64,000 nucleotides of DNA, taken from the NCBI GenBank assembly GCA_030248065.1, contig JASAMV010006625.1:1-64000 (forward strand), written 5' to 3'. The DNA is from Rhynchonema sp. JSB1_4 (lineage: Eukaryota; Nematoda; Chromadorea; Monhysterida; Xyalidae). The translations under genes and the position numbers were made by a program. This document shows positions 48,031-60,200 of this stretch, piece by piece; positions within the stretch are counted from its first letter, which is position 1, and every line of letters starts with the position of its first letter. The notes under the pieces were generated by a model. That model searched no databases. It saw only the letters and a program-made list of their open reading frames with translations, and was not told the DNA's origin.

Positions 48031-48759
48031 AAGGATGCGTCAAGCCCCCCGATACGCAAAACATTAGAATCAGTTCTGATTAAAAAACGCGTTTTGCGTT
48101 GTGCCTCATGGAATTCGCAAGGTCAAAATTTCTAAAAATCCCTTTCGATTCAAATTTTTTTCGCGGAAAACCACGAATTCCGAAGCGACGTTTAGTACGG
48201 TTGTCCTTTCAGCACTTTTATGAGGAAATCACATGAAATTTCCTCCACCTCCATGAGTCAACCTTAGCATTTATTGGAATCCTGGTCAAATCATGCGGCC
48301 CGTTCACGCATATGTAATATTGAACGAATCAGAAGTCGATGTTAACACACGTCATCGAGTTCTCTGAGTGTTTCAGGTTCCAGACACCTTTGACATTGAC
48401 ACATGATCAAGCAATCGATTGGTTGGTGTGACTCGGCGATCATGTATGTAATATGGCCCAAGCTGACATGTCACTTTCCCTCGGCCTAAGTCGCAACCTA
48501 CAGCCAATGAATCTAGGTTATGGGAGCGTGACAGTTTATCGAGTGCCGATGTTCTTATATCATTATGTTCGTCCAGTATCGTGACGCGTGACGGTGCAAG
48601 TTATTCTGGTTGTGAGCAAGCAATTTGATATTTCTCACCGACTGGCGGATGACGTTTATTTATCGGATCACCCCTGTGGTAAGTCAGATAAACCAGACAG
48701 TGCCATGTGCATAAAAACTGCATTCCATACAACAAATATTTTATGATGGGGAATCCTTA

Positions 48760-51700
48760 CTAAAAATCTGAATCTGTGACCTGAGCGACATTCAGAGTCC
48801 GACCCCATGGCAGCTCGTGTTGACACAAATCATCGGGAGTCGGTTGCCACCAATTGGCAACGTCACGGTAAATCGTGGTCGAGCTGTAGCGATAAACATT
48901 TCGAAAGTCGACCTCTTGTGTTTGTAATGCTTCGCACAACGCACAGACGGCAGCTTGGCCCATATCCTGCACTCGAGGAGTAATTTTCTCGCGGAATTCA
49001 AAAAATTTCTCGTATTTGGCAGAATCGCTCATCAGTTTCTGCAAATATTTGGCTAGATCCTTTGCAGATTTGAACTGGTCCAGCGCGATGTAGCTGTTTT
49101 CCGGCAGCACTTTCTTGGCGATTCTGTCTGCAAGGAAGATGCAGGTGTCTTTCATGTCACAGACATACTCTCTGAAGGAATAACTGAAAAACAAACATGA
49201 TACTACTTGTACTTGTCGGTTTCGACGTTCTACTGCAGACGTGTGATGCACCAGATGGACAACTCACCCCAAAAACACAGCTGATTTTATGCTTGCTTAC
49301 GATATGTGCTCAAAAATTTTTATCATAACGTATCATTTGATGTTTCGTACCTGAGAACACGATGGGCACGGTGCCAAACGCAAGTGCGCGTGCCGGTTCT
49401 TCGTTCATATATTCATCGCAAAGCATGTAGAAATGGTATTGTAGGAGCATTTCATTGCATGGACATTTTTTTGTGCCACAAGCACCATAGATGTCAACTT
49501 GTACATTCTGTTGAAGTTCATTGATGTAATCTTCGCGTTGAGTCCGTGTTTTACAGATGGAAGCGAACCTGAATAAGTCAAGTCGGAACCGGAACTGGAA
49601 AATGACCATCAGTAACTGTGAGATAAAAATCAATATTTCGCCTCATACCAAGCCACAGCCTTGTCCTTTCGACTGATTAGTGATCTGATAATTTCATCCT
49701 CTTCCGTGTTCTCCGGCGTCATTTTCTTCGGTTTCGTTATGTAATCGTCGACTGTGCTTTTCTTCTTTTTCTCAGTTCGGCTCAGATACAACAACGGAAT
49801 ATCGGAATCCGAGCGATAAGTCATCGTCCAGTTGATTCGGTAGCGATACCTGAAGTTTTTCAATTGAGGATGTAGCGCGGTGTATAACTGTTCTGCATTG
49901 ACGAGCAGCAGGTGCACCGCCGCTTTTTGTGACTTCAACAGCAGCGTGCTTCTGGTTGAAAGTTTAGACCTGCTTTCGCAGACGGACGGTGCACCAGGTC
50001 ATCGTCGGTGCAAATACGCCAAATGACCGCGTGGCCACAGAAACACACGAGCTGGTGGCTTATATCAGCCGGTCTAAAACATCGCTGCTGAGCTCTGGTG
50101 TGGTCATTACTGCAACACGGTAATCGTGGTTAAAGGGCTCGGGACATAACCGAAGGAAGGGTAGCAGGACATATTGTTACATATCGTTGGTAAGCATTCC
50201 GACAGCCTATGTCACGCACAAATTTTAAGCTCCTTGGAGATTCGCTATCTCTTGGTAGAGGGACCTTTCGTTCCAGAAAAAACTGATTTTTTGCGCAAAT
50301 TGGAACGACCGGTGCAGAAACTCCAAATGAGTTGAAGGTCAAGTAACACCTGGATAGGATTACAATAGCTTCGTAGTAGCTTACCATCACAACTTCAGTC
50401 GATCAAGCTATTGCTTCACACGGTGAGGGTGCGAAACGTACCAAAAATCGGCCTTATTTTTCGAAAACACAAGTTTGTCCCTAAATTTTGAGGCCACGCT
50501 TAGCGCTGCGGAAATAAGAATGCAATGGGGAAATAGAGCATCGTCGAAAGTACCAGAAAATAAGGTTTTTAAATTTTTTAACTTATGACTAGCTCCGTGA
50601 CAGGCCTAAAAATCCATTAAATTGCCGCTAAATTAGGTGGTAACATTCATCGCCAGAATTGTGACAAATAAAGGCCACAGATTGTATCGGATTCGAAACA
50701 AAAAAGTGAGAGAAACGTCTGGTTTAACAACCTATCAAGGTCCGAAGACCCCAATGTCTGCAGATCTCTCGGGGCAGCCATACTAACCTGAACATGATAT
50801 TCAGCTATAAATGCTTATTGTTAAGAGCTATTGTAAATATGACAGCACCAAAGAATGTATCTCGGGATTAGCTTTCGAATGATATATAACAAGCCCCAAT
50901 AAATTCTTACGCTTAAGGGCAGAGGTTAAAAATTGCTTTTTTGACGATTCTGGAATGAACCGTCACGTCACCGTGTGCGATTTCGGAATTTTGACCGTTT
51001 CTTGTCCATAGTAAGAGATAGTATGGGCATGTTATATATCGTTCGATAGCTACGTTGAAGCTACATCGTGTGATGCTATCAAATGTGCAATAATCTTTAA
51101 CAGTAACGACTTATAGCCAAATATCTTATTCAGGCTGGCATGGCTGCAGCAGCCGGACCATGGAGTTTGAAGTCTTGAAACTCGTCTAGATTGTTGGACT
51201 GTGCGTTTATCTGACTTTCTCGTTTCCGATGCAATGCAATACGTGGCTTATTTACATCACATTTCCGTCAATGAATGCAACTATGCAGTTTAGGGGCAAT
51301 TTTTAGGTCTTTTTCGGCCTGTCACGCCGCAGTCTGAGGGCATCGAAATTTAAAAACCTTATTTTCTGGTACTTTTGACAACGCTCTATTTTTCTATTGC
51401 ATTTTTGTTTCTGCAACGCCAAACGCGGCCTCAAAATTTAGGGACAAACTTGTGCTATCGAAAAATGTGGCCGATTTTTGGAACGTTTCTCACCCTTACC
51501 AAGTGAAGCAATGCTTCGAGCGACTGAAGTTCTCATGATAAGTTATCCAGAAGCTGTTGTAATCCTATCCACGTGTTACTTGACTTTCAACTCATTTGGG
51601 GTTTCTGCACCGGTCGTTTCAAGTTGTGAAAAAATTCACTTTCTTCTGGAACGAAAAGTCGCTCTACCAAGAGATAGCGAATCTCTAAGGAGCTTAACAT

Positions 51701-52956
51701 TTGTGCGTGACATATGCTGTCACAGTGCTTTCCAACGATGTGTAACACTGCGCTCTGCTGCCCTTCCTTCGGTTATGTCCCGAGCCCTTTAATGTCAATC
51801 TTGTTATTATGCCCATCGGTATCAGCAACAAAACGTTGACTTTATGTATAATCTCACGTTCTAGTCACCACATTGGTGTTCGGCGGTGCTTCGAGGCAGA
51901 AAAACACGCCGAGCTGTTTCGGTGTGAATTCCTCAATCGGCAGGTCTGGGTCGATCAAATTGTTGCTACAGTGGAACACGATGGCATCGGCTTTTGGCCA
52001 TCGAGTCGGTTTCGCCGTGAACAGACAGTTTTTGTAGGAACAATTGCCTCAAAATTGAATTAAGGGTTGGTGGAGTTCTCAAAAATCACATTGAGACAAG
52101 CGAACCTTTCGACTCTTTCCATATTCTGGCCAGATTCGTTCCGAAATAGCCGGTCGCGTCGAGCACAAACTGCGTTCGGTTGACTTTCACCTTTCGATAC
52201 TTGTGAAGATGCGGCCACCTGCTTTGTACCCATGAGCATGCGAGTCAAGTTATCACAATAATGATGTCCGCTTCGTGAGCTCGTTCTGGTGCACAGATAG
52301 CAACGTATTTTCTGTCAACCCGTCCCATCTGGCAGGTTACGCAGCATTTGTCCTGGTAAGTTCTAGGACCAACGCCCGATCGGACGACGTCACTGCATGT
52401 GCTCAGGTCAACCCAACCTTCCGTCCTTGAAAACGGTCGGTAATTGGGTAGCAGTTCTCTGCGGAGAAAGACTCTACCCGGTTGTGCTGGGATACCGGCT
52501 TGGAAGAGCACCAGTGGTACTGTACTCAGCCCACGAAAAAACTACTTTTTTCCAAAGCATCACCTGGTGGTCCGTGAAGCGCATAAAGCATGCCAGCCAG
52601 CGCCAGCTAGGCTTAATACAAGTTGCGTTGAGGGACCATAGGCAACGACTAATCTCAGGAAGTGTGGTTCAGGGGTCAGACTTCGTTTGGCAACCACATA
52701 TTCATGAGAGTGAAAAACACAGCTCTTTATGAACTCACACTTTGGGTTCCTCCGGCTGCATCCACTGCACAAAGAAATACCCAGCGAACAACAGCCAACC
52801 CCAGACCAGCACTCCGATCAGAACCTTGACGAGAATAATTTCGTCTTCTGAGGGTTCGGCTTTCGGGTCCGGCGTTTCCGGTACCCCAATGCCCGAAATC
52901 GGGATCTTATCCAACTGTGCGTACTTCTGCTTCGCTTTTACCAGCAGCACGTGCAT
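48760..52956 (-). CDS. GT10 fucosyltransferase-like, copy B, donor motif deleted
   Basis: Six exons join in phase to 435 aa: 52956-52739, 52218-52106, 52047-51858, 49849-49649, 49568-49351 and 49127-48760. Exon structure and most sequence equal copy A, including the N-terminal TM and the HCSNN, LEAPPNT and RSDSDIP blocks. Exon 5 is 33 nt shorter: RDDDQV-type residues and IALENT are gone, and DEYVTEK reads DEYMNEE. The ENT/DYVTEK stretch is the GDP-fucose-binding motif of the family, so catalytic activity is doubtful. The C-terminus is extended (NVAQVTDSDF instead of NAL). All deletions keep the frame, so a protein could still be made. Intron 3 is about 2.0 kb and contains a TTAA-flanked transposon. 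Confidence 0.8.
50134..51788. mobile_element. TTAA-flanked element with about 445-bp inverted arms
   Basis: Ends read TTAA-AGGGCTCGGGACATAACC and its complement; TTAA is at 50130-50133 and 51789-51792. Arms (50134 to about 50580, and about 51345 to 51788) are roughly 85-90 percent alike, with an internal unique part of about 765 bp. Each arm carries the same outward-reading frame of about 86-104 codons with YLTFNSFGVSAPVV, PRDSES and LPSVMSRAL; its stop is made by the TTAA flank. No transposase was recognised. A TTAA target suggests a piggyBac- or Sola-like origin, but the AGGG terminus is not typical of piggyBac. Confidence 0.8.
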
Positions 52957-53262
52957 TCTTTTAACTCTGTTGTCTCACGTTCGTGCAATGAACAATGCAA
53001 TGTGCCTGTCAAAATTATGCAATGAAGAACACACTCACTCACACGTGTGACAAAGACCATGCACAGACATTCAGGTCTCATTTGCATAAATGTAATTAGA
53101 CAGACTGTGGTGCACAAATGTACAACTCAAAGTAACATGTCTGCAATGGGTCCATGCGCCAAACAGTTTGCGTGAACCACCAAGGTAACAGTTTATAACA
53201 ATGCTGCACACAACGTTAGCGAAAGGCCACAAGAGGTATATTTCAGAATCTGATAAAATCAG

Positions 53263-53735
53263 TGAGCGCATGTCATTCCAAAGTCCCATGTGAACGAAAA
53301 TGCTTTCTTCGACCGGGGCCGGTGTTCTACAAATGAGCTGTCGAAGGGCAAGATCTGGACGCAAAATTTATGGTCATATCCTGTGCATTCGCAATTATGT
53401 TTGCCGTTTCTGCTGTGGTGCACAGACCAACAAAGTCTGCCTGTGTGCGCACAGCCACAAACTGTAATAACACACAATAAACGCTTGGCAGGCGAGTGCA
53501 TAAGCAAGGTTAGTTTGCAACAGCAAACGCTGTCATTTAGTTTGTTGGTCAGTGCACAACAGCAGAAACGGCAAACATAATTGTGTTGTATGTATGACCA
53601 AAAACGTTGTCTAAATCTTGTCATTCGATAGCTCAGTTCTTGAGCAACCGCCACGGTTGGGTAGAGCACATGGGTTCGAATCCCAGTCGAAGAAAGCATT
53701 TTTTGTTCACAGAGGATTTTGGAATGTGCATGCGC
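53263..53735. mobile_element. Foldback element with tRNA-like ends
   Basis: Inverted pairs are GAGCGCATG...AAATGCTTTCTTCGAC (53263-53312) with 53681-53735, and GTTTGCCGTTTCTGCTG (about 53399) with 53560-53576. Next to the right arm is a segment with tRNA promoter-like boxes: TAGCTCAGTT, GGGTAGAGCAC and GGGTTCGAATCCCA (53628-53690). It lies between GT10 copy B and the SET gene. Confidence 0.6.
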
Positions 53736-54286
53736 TCACCGTTATTACACATCGTCTGCTGTCACAAAGCAAACTCACATTGCTGGTGAAATCCAATCCA
53801 ATCATGCCCATTCCAATAACACTGAATGATGTCGCATGATCAACAGAAAATAAAACGACCACAACACTCCAGAAAAAAGCAGCAAAACCGCCCATCTTAT
53901 GAACAGATAATTGCAACAATGAAAAAGGAAAATCACATATCAGCGATGAAATTCATAACCAGCGAATCTTGTTCGACCAAAAACTTAAAACGAAACGTGA
54001 CGGTTTCACAAAAGATAGCACCAACAAAACATCATTGTCTTTTCAATTTGGTCCCTCCGAGAATATTTTGTCGACATTTCGGTGTTTCACAGGCGCAAGT
54101 GAATCCGGGGGGTCGGGGTTTTCCTGTAGATGAGAATGCGAATCAAAGACGATGTGGAAGCAATGACAGTGACAATGTTCTTCACAAGGTTTCATGATGA
54201 GCGGTGCACCGGGACATCGTCAGCGCGAGAGCACCGGGCAAAAGATATTATTTTTGTCTGAATTGAGTTAAACTGACCACAGTAAA

Positions 54287-57200
54287 CTAACCGAATTTCT
54301 GCGTCCACACATGTTCATAGTCATAGGTCAGCTGTTCGCCAAATTTGATGTCACGCGCAGCGAACAGCGCCATGTGGGGCAGACACGGATCCTGACTGTT
54401 ACCGTAATACACACGACGAACGAGTAGGTTAGGGTCGCACTGCAACGGCAAGCCCGATGTGCTAGATGGCGAATTAGCAATTCGCAGGCATGGCAGTCTA
54501 AACATGCCCCGCAGCCCACGAACGACAAAATTGTGGCTGACCAGAAAGACAGATCCTTCTCCAAAAGCACAATTGAAAAAACGCACACTGTGATTGATGA
54601 ATCGAGCACAATTCGCTCTGTGTTGCATGTCAATCAGAAATTGCTGCTCACAATCGGTATCATCGAGACCGTCGATAGCGACATAGTATTGGCCGGTGGA
54701 CTTCTTGGTCGACACACGCGTTTGGGCTGCTGCGGTCGTGAGAACCTGGAACAAACTGACTGGTTCCGTTCAAATTTCAGCCGCTGACTGGTCAGATTTT
54801 ACAGAATTTCGTTTCGCTTGATTTCCATTTTCTAACATGCGTGTAATAGTCATATCGGAAAATGGAAATAGAAAACTAGGACACGGAAAAAAACATTTCC
54901 ATTTTCCACTATTAACAAACGCGCCCTATCTGGTTTGCGATCAGGTTTTTTTTCAAAATGAGCCACTGGCTCATTTGGCAAGATCTGCTGGCTCACTTTG
55001 AAATCTACTGGCTGATTTTAAAATGGGGTCATGTATGTCGTTTCAGTGCTACTTCAGTGCGTTTTTGGTGCGTTCTGATGCTAAACAGAGCATTATAGCC
55101 TGAAAATTGACGGCAGCGCGAAAATTTTGACATTTTAGACCACGGATCGCTAAGGTTAGTTTATTGCGTCGGTACCACAATAATACATAAATAAGATTAA
55201 GTGAAAGAGGTATAATTACAAGACGGGGTGTGGAGTTTAGGCTGAGAAAAGGTCAAAAGTCTATTTTGAAGTGTTTCATACGAACTTTTGCTGTGGTATG
55301 CGCAGTGCAGTTTGTATCACACGGTTACTAACAGAGAACGTATTCTATCCTATGAGTTGTGTCTCAAAATTGATCCACAAAATATCCCGTGAGTTTGAGT
55401 CATTAGTTGGACTTTTGTTCGTCGAATCCGCAAGCCAGCAGAAGCCAGCTACTGGACTATTTCCGATAAATTGAGGTTGTGAATGTCATTAATCAGATGA
55501 CAAATGACAGCAACCGCACGAAGCGCGAAATTTTTTCGATTTTGGGCTGTTCGTTACGTTTAGAAATACCTTCTGTGACTGCTTACTGGCTCATTGAAAT
55601 TCAACTGGCTCATTTCCCAAAATCTACTGGCTCATTACAAATTTTTACTGGCTCAATGAGCCAGTAAAAGTGGCAAAAAATCCTGTTTCTTATGAAGTGC
55701 GTTGATCAATAGATCAAGTCCATGTGATGCGGGGCCTTAGCGCAAACAAAACTGCCAGGAGTGGAAATCAAACCAGATGATTAGACGGATCTGTTGGCTG
55801 AGGTGGTCTAAGCACATTCTTTCAGCTATGGATACATCAATATTTATTGACAGATCCGATCCGACTACCAGGCTACTATACACAACCGCCCCCACATGTA
55901 TGTACTATGTCCCTCACCTCCCCGACCAGTTCAGTGACAAAATGTCCCTTCACGATCGGTTTGCGTGCCTTCACCATCCATCCATGCGCGTCATCGCCCC
56001 AACACAGCTTCAAATTGATTTGACGGTGATGTTGCACGACACGATTGCGACAGTCGGGCGCACATAGACAACTGTGGAACGCACTCATTGATTTATTTGC
56101 TTTGGTTTCGGTGCTCGTTTTTGTCGTGAAGCACACGATGAAAACATCCATGCTATCAGCTCTTCAAAAATTTGAAAGAAACACGAAACATTTATTGCCG
56201 GCTAAATGCCGTGCAGACCAAATGCAGTTTTTGACTCGAAAAGTAGCGAAATTTGAGCTGAACTGGGAAAGTCACTGCACCCACCTGTCATTGCATTCAT
56301 AGATCATTCGATAATTCAGATGCATTTTGTTCGGTTCAGAATAGAAAATCAGTTTCCCACTTCGACTATAGTACGGATCAGCAGTGTCCGTAAACGCACA
56401 GCAGCCTGAAACACGCAGTTTCGGAAAATCCAAGAGAAATTCGGAGAAAACATCAACAAATGATCAACATACCACTGGCAGCATCGGCGTTCATTGAGCA
56501 CATTTTCGTATCACAAGCACAATTCTGTTTGTTTCGTTTGTCCATTTTTATTGTCGAATCCGCCAGGTGACGGTCAACAATGTACTCGAATTGCGGCAGT
56601 TTTATGTCGAATCGGGAGGACTGGAACATAGTTTAAAAACAAGTGGCAACAAAAATTTTGAATGAGCACAAAAACAGGATGCAAACCGTGTGCTCGAGCG
56701 CGAGGAACACGAGTTGTTCGTGATTGTCCACACAGGTCTTGTCCATCATTTTCTGTATCTCATCCTTTCGTTGGAGTTCGTCCGGGAATAGATTTTTTGC
56801 CGTTGAGCATAACGTTGACACGCACACCTGTGACATTGAATAATGGTTGTATCGAGTTAGGTGTCAATAAATAGGGCGGCAATATTGAAACCAGGTGCAT
56901 TACCGACAACTAATCCAAATATGCCGAAAAATTTCAGCGCCGCATAAAGCGCACGACCGCGCAACATGTGAGCCACAACATTTTACGCTTATTGCACTTA
57001 CTCCGCGTTTTAGAATGAGCCTATTGAGTTCGGTAGACTTGACAGTTCGAGTAAAATTAATTTCATATCCTCAGGAAGAACAAACAACCACACGCACTGA
57101 CGCACTTGATAACATGTTGTCCTTTTTATATCGTACTCACCTGATCTTCTTCGTGTCGCGTTGAATCAATCACAAAATCACCCTCTTCGGCAAACAGATC

Positions 57201-60200
57201 GCGAAATCGCTCTGCAAGACAAAATATGTGTGAATAAGACGGACTCGGTAGGAAACCACCACAGTAATTTTGGAAAAGGAATTCAGGAACTAATGGTGTC
57301 ATTGGCGGGTCACACGGAAATATCACCAATAAGGGCCACCGCCAACACTGGCTGAAAAACTAAACGCAACACATGCAACAGAACACACAGGTCATCGCCG
57401 AAACTGACCAACAAACAATGTGGACACATCCTTATCCTCATCGTGTTCCTCCACCTCGACAGTCACGGTCGATATGTTATTCATTTCACCGTAATCCTCC
57501 CAATAATCGTCAACCAACGACCACACATGTTCCAGATCCGATGCTTGTTGTCTCACCCATTTCGATTTGCTGTCGCTGAACTCGACCAGGTACAGAATGC
57601 CGTCCTGTGAACGATGGGAAAATGTGTAGATGTCCTGTCTACGTCGCGTACGTCGGTGTAGGATTTGATCGCCCGTGTGAGCGTCACACACACACAACTT
57701 ACGATCCGACTTTGAAAGCAATCAGGCAGATCACCATCATGGCTCACTCACCGTTTTTCGATCAAATCGATGTTCCAAGACTTTCTCGGGCACCACTTTC
57801 TGTTCAGGCACACTCGACGATGTGTTTGGCAAGCTGCCAACAACAGACGACGATCCCGTCGAATCTTTCGTGGTGCTGCGTTCGCGTCGCGTTCGGTCAG
57901 TTTTGTTGAATTTGTTCGATTGTTGTTGAGGCAATGGTGGTTTTGCAGCCGCTGCTGATTCTGATTGTAACTTTTGATGGAGTGATCGAGCACAGATCGA
58001 GTCCCGCTTCTGCTGTCTGCTGTTGTTGTTTGTTGAACGAGTTTTCAGACTCATCCGGGGACTTTTCGACGTCAACGCAACTGAAGATGCTGATGTCGAA
58101 CTAGCCACACCAGAACGGCCATCGTTGGTCGTGGTTGTTGTGGCAGATTTTTGTTCGTCTTCTTTCGGCGAATGCCGGGGTGATGTTCGTCGGTTGACCT
58201 CGCTCAACGTTGGTGGTGGAGTCCGCTTCTCAGCTGTGTACAGTGCTGTGGCTACTTCAAGGGGAGATACTGTACCTTGCGCGGCCAAAAAGAGGGGAGA
58301 CACCGGGGTACTGCACCCAAAATTTGGGAGGGGGCAGTGTAGTTCCTGGGGGGAGGGGGGTCCCCCCCTAAGGTACACTAACCGCCGCGACCAAGGTACA
58401 CTAGTACACTAACCGCCGCGCCAGGTACACTAACCGCCTCAATTTTTGCCTAAAATCGGCATTTTTAGGCCTAAAATGGCCATTTTTAGGCCTAAAATGG
58501 ATGATTTTCAGGTCAATGATGTCAAAAGTCGCCAAAATACCCTTTTTATGGAGAATTTTTTCCAAAAAGGGGTAAAAATCGGTCAAAATTTCTACCTCAA
58601 AAAGTGACTTTTTCCTGGATTTGGGTCTTCCCCCCTCCCCCCCCAGGGAGGTACACTAACCGCCGCACGGAAAAAAGGGGTAGGTACACTAACCGCCGCG
58701 CCGGACCAGGAACTACACTGGGAGGGGGGAATCCGATTTAGAGGGGGTGGGGGAAAGAAATTTTTAGGGGAAATACTGTACCATACAACCGTAAAAACAT
58801 ACACACAAGGGGGCTCTATTAATTCACTGACCCATTTTGGGGGCTCTAGTAACTCACTGACCCATTTTGGGGGCTCTATTCCGTGGGGGGCTCTATTAAT
58901 TCACTGGCCCGAATCTGAAAAATTGTTCCCAGAAATACCCCAAAAACCCCTAAAAAGGGGTTTGAAAGGATGTTTTTTCGCTTGTAATCGCATTTATTTG
59001 TGTCTATTCGTCATCGTCAATAAGAGGCGTATTATGTGCTCTAAACGAACAACAAACGTGCAAAAATGTACCTGTGCACAACTGGTGGCCGTCGAAAATC
59101 CCGAAAAAAATCCCGAAACGAAAAATTCCGAAAAAAAATCCCGAAAAGCAAAAATCCCGAAAAATAAAAAGGTGTAGAAATGGACCAAATTTTTTTGTCA
59201 GAAGTTGGCATTCATGTAGTTGGTGCTCAGGCTTGCATTCAGGGTTAGGCTTAGGCTTAGGCTGCCAGCCAGGAAGACCTGTTCATACGAAGGAAACATC
59301 AATAAAAATACACATGCTCAGGCTTTATTTCAGGCTTAGGCTTAGGCTGCCAGCCAGGAAGACCTGTCCACGTAAAAGAACTATCCACAAACAATACAAC
59401 GCCCAGGCCTTCATTCAGGGTTAGGCTTAGGCTTAGGCTGCCGGCCAGGAAGACATGACCGAACGAGAATTTCAATATCTTGAGCCCCAACTGATCCATT
59501 GCCCAAATTATGGACTCCAACTACATGAATACCCCTATCTGCACCTTAAACTTTGTATTTTTCCCCAATTTCATTTTTCGGGATTTTTGCTCTTCGGGAT
59601 TTTTTTTCGGGATTTTCGACCCCACCCGCACGACTATCAGGCCTTAATACACTACTGTATGGGATGTTACTTAGGGGCAGTGGTGTAGCAGGGGGGTGGG
59701 CCCCCAAGGTACAGCAGGCAGGTAGGTTGATGCTCAGTGTAGTTCCTGGTGGTAGAAAATTTTTGCCCCTTTTTGGAAAAAATTCTCCATAAAAGGGGTA
59801 TTTTGGCGACTTTTAAGACCATTGACCTGAAAATCACACATTTTAGGCCTAAAAACGCCCATTTTAGGCCTAAAAATGCCTATTTTAGGCAAAAATTGGG
59901 GGAGATAGCGTACCCGAGGGGGACCCCTCCCCCCAGGAACTACACCACACTACCCCGGCATTTGTCACTCCAAACAGGCAAAAAATCGCGCGAAATTAGC
60001 GTTTGAGAGTACATGTTCATTGACTAAATATTGATGAAAATGTACTCTAAAACGCTAATTTCGCGCGTAGCGCGCGATTTTTCACCTATTTGGAGTGAAA
60101 ACTACCGATTTTAAATTGCTTTGAGCCAAAAATCACAACTTACTGTACCAGCCGCTGGGCGGCGACCTACCTACTGTACCAGCAGGAGCGTCAACCTATC

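Larger units (their letters stand above)
43180..48045. repeat. Tandem segmental duplication, unit A
   Basis: Unit A carries the intact GT10 gene and the copied 3' end of the SET gene. It is homologous to about 48120-54390. Homology is visible in flanks (TGGTTGTCCTTTCAG-like block at about 43270 and 48200), in all six GT10 exons and up to the SET fragment. Boundaries are approximate. Confidence 0.8.
48120..54390. repeat. Tandem segmental duplication, unit B
   Basis: Unit B is the partner of unit A, with the defective GT10 copy and the real 3' end of the SET gene. It is longer because of an insertion in GT10 intron 3 and a foldback element near 53.5 kb. Confidence 0.8.

Noticed and set aside
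53628..53690. Functional tRNA gene
   Set aside because: A- and B-box-like sequences are present, but the D-arm region is too long, the anticodon arm is poor, and it lies in an inverted repeat.
58328..58378. ATG at 58378 as the start of the SET protein
   Set aside because: That ATG lies inside a MITE copy. The exon is better started at an acceptor near 58234 with an upstream first exon.
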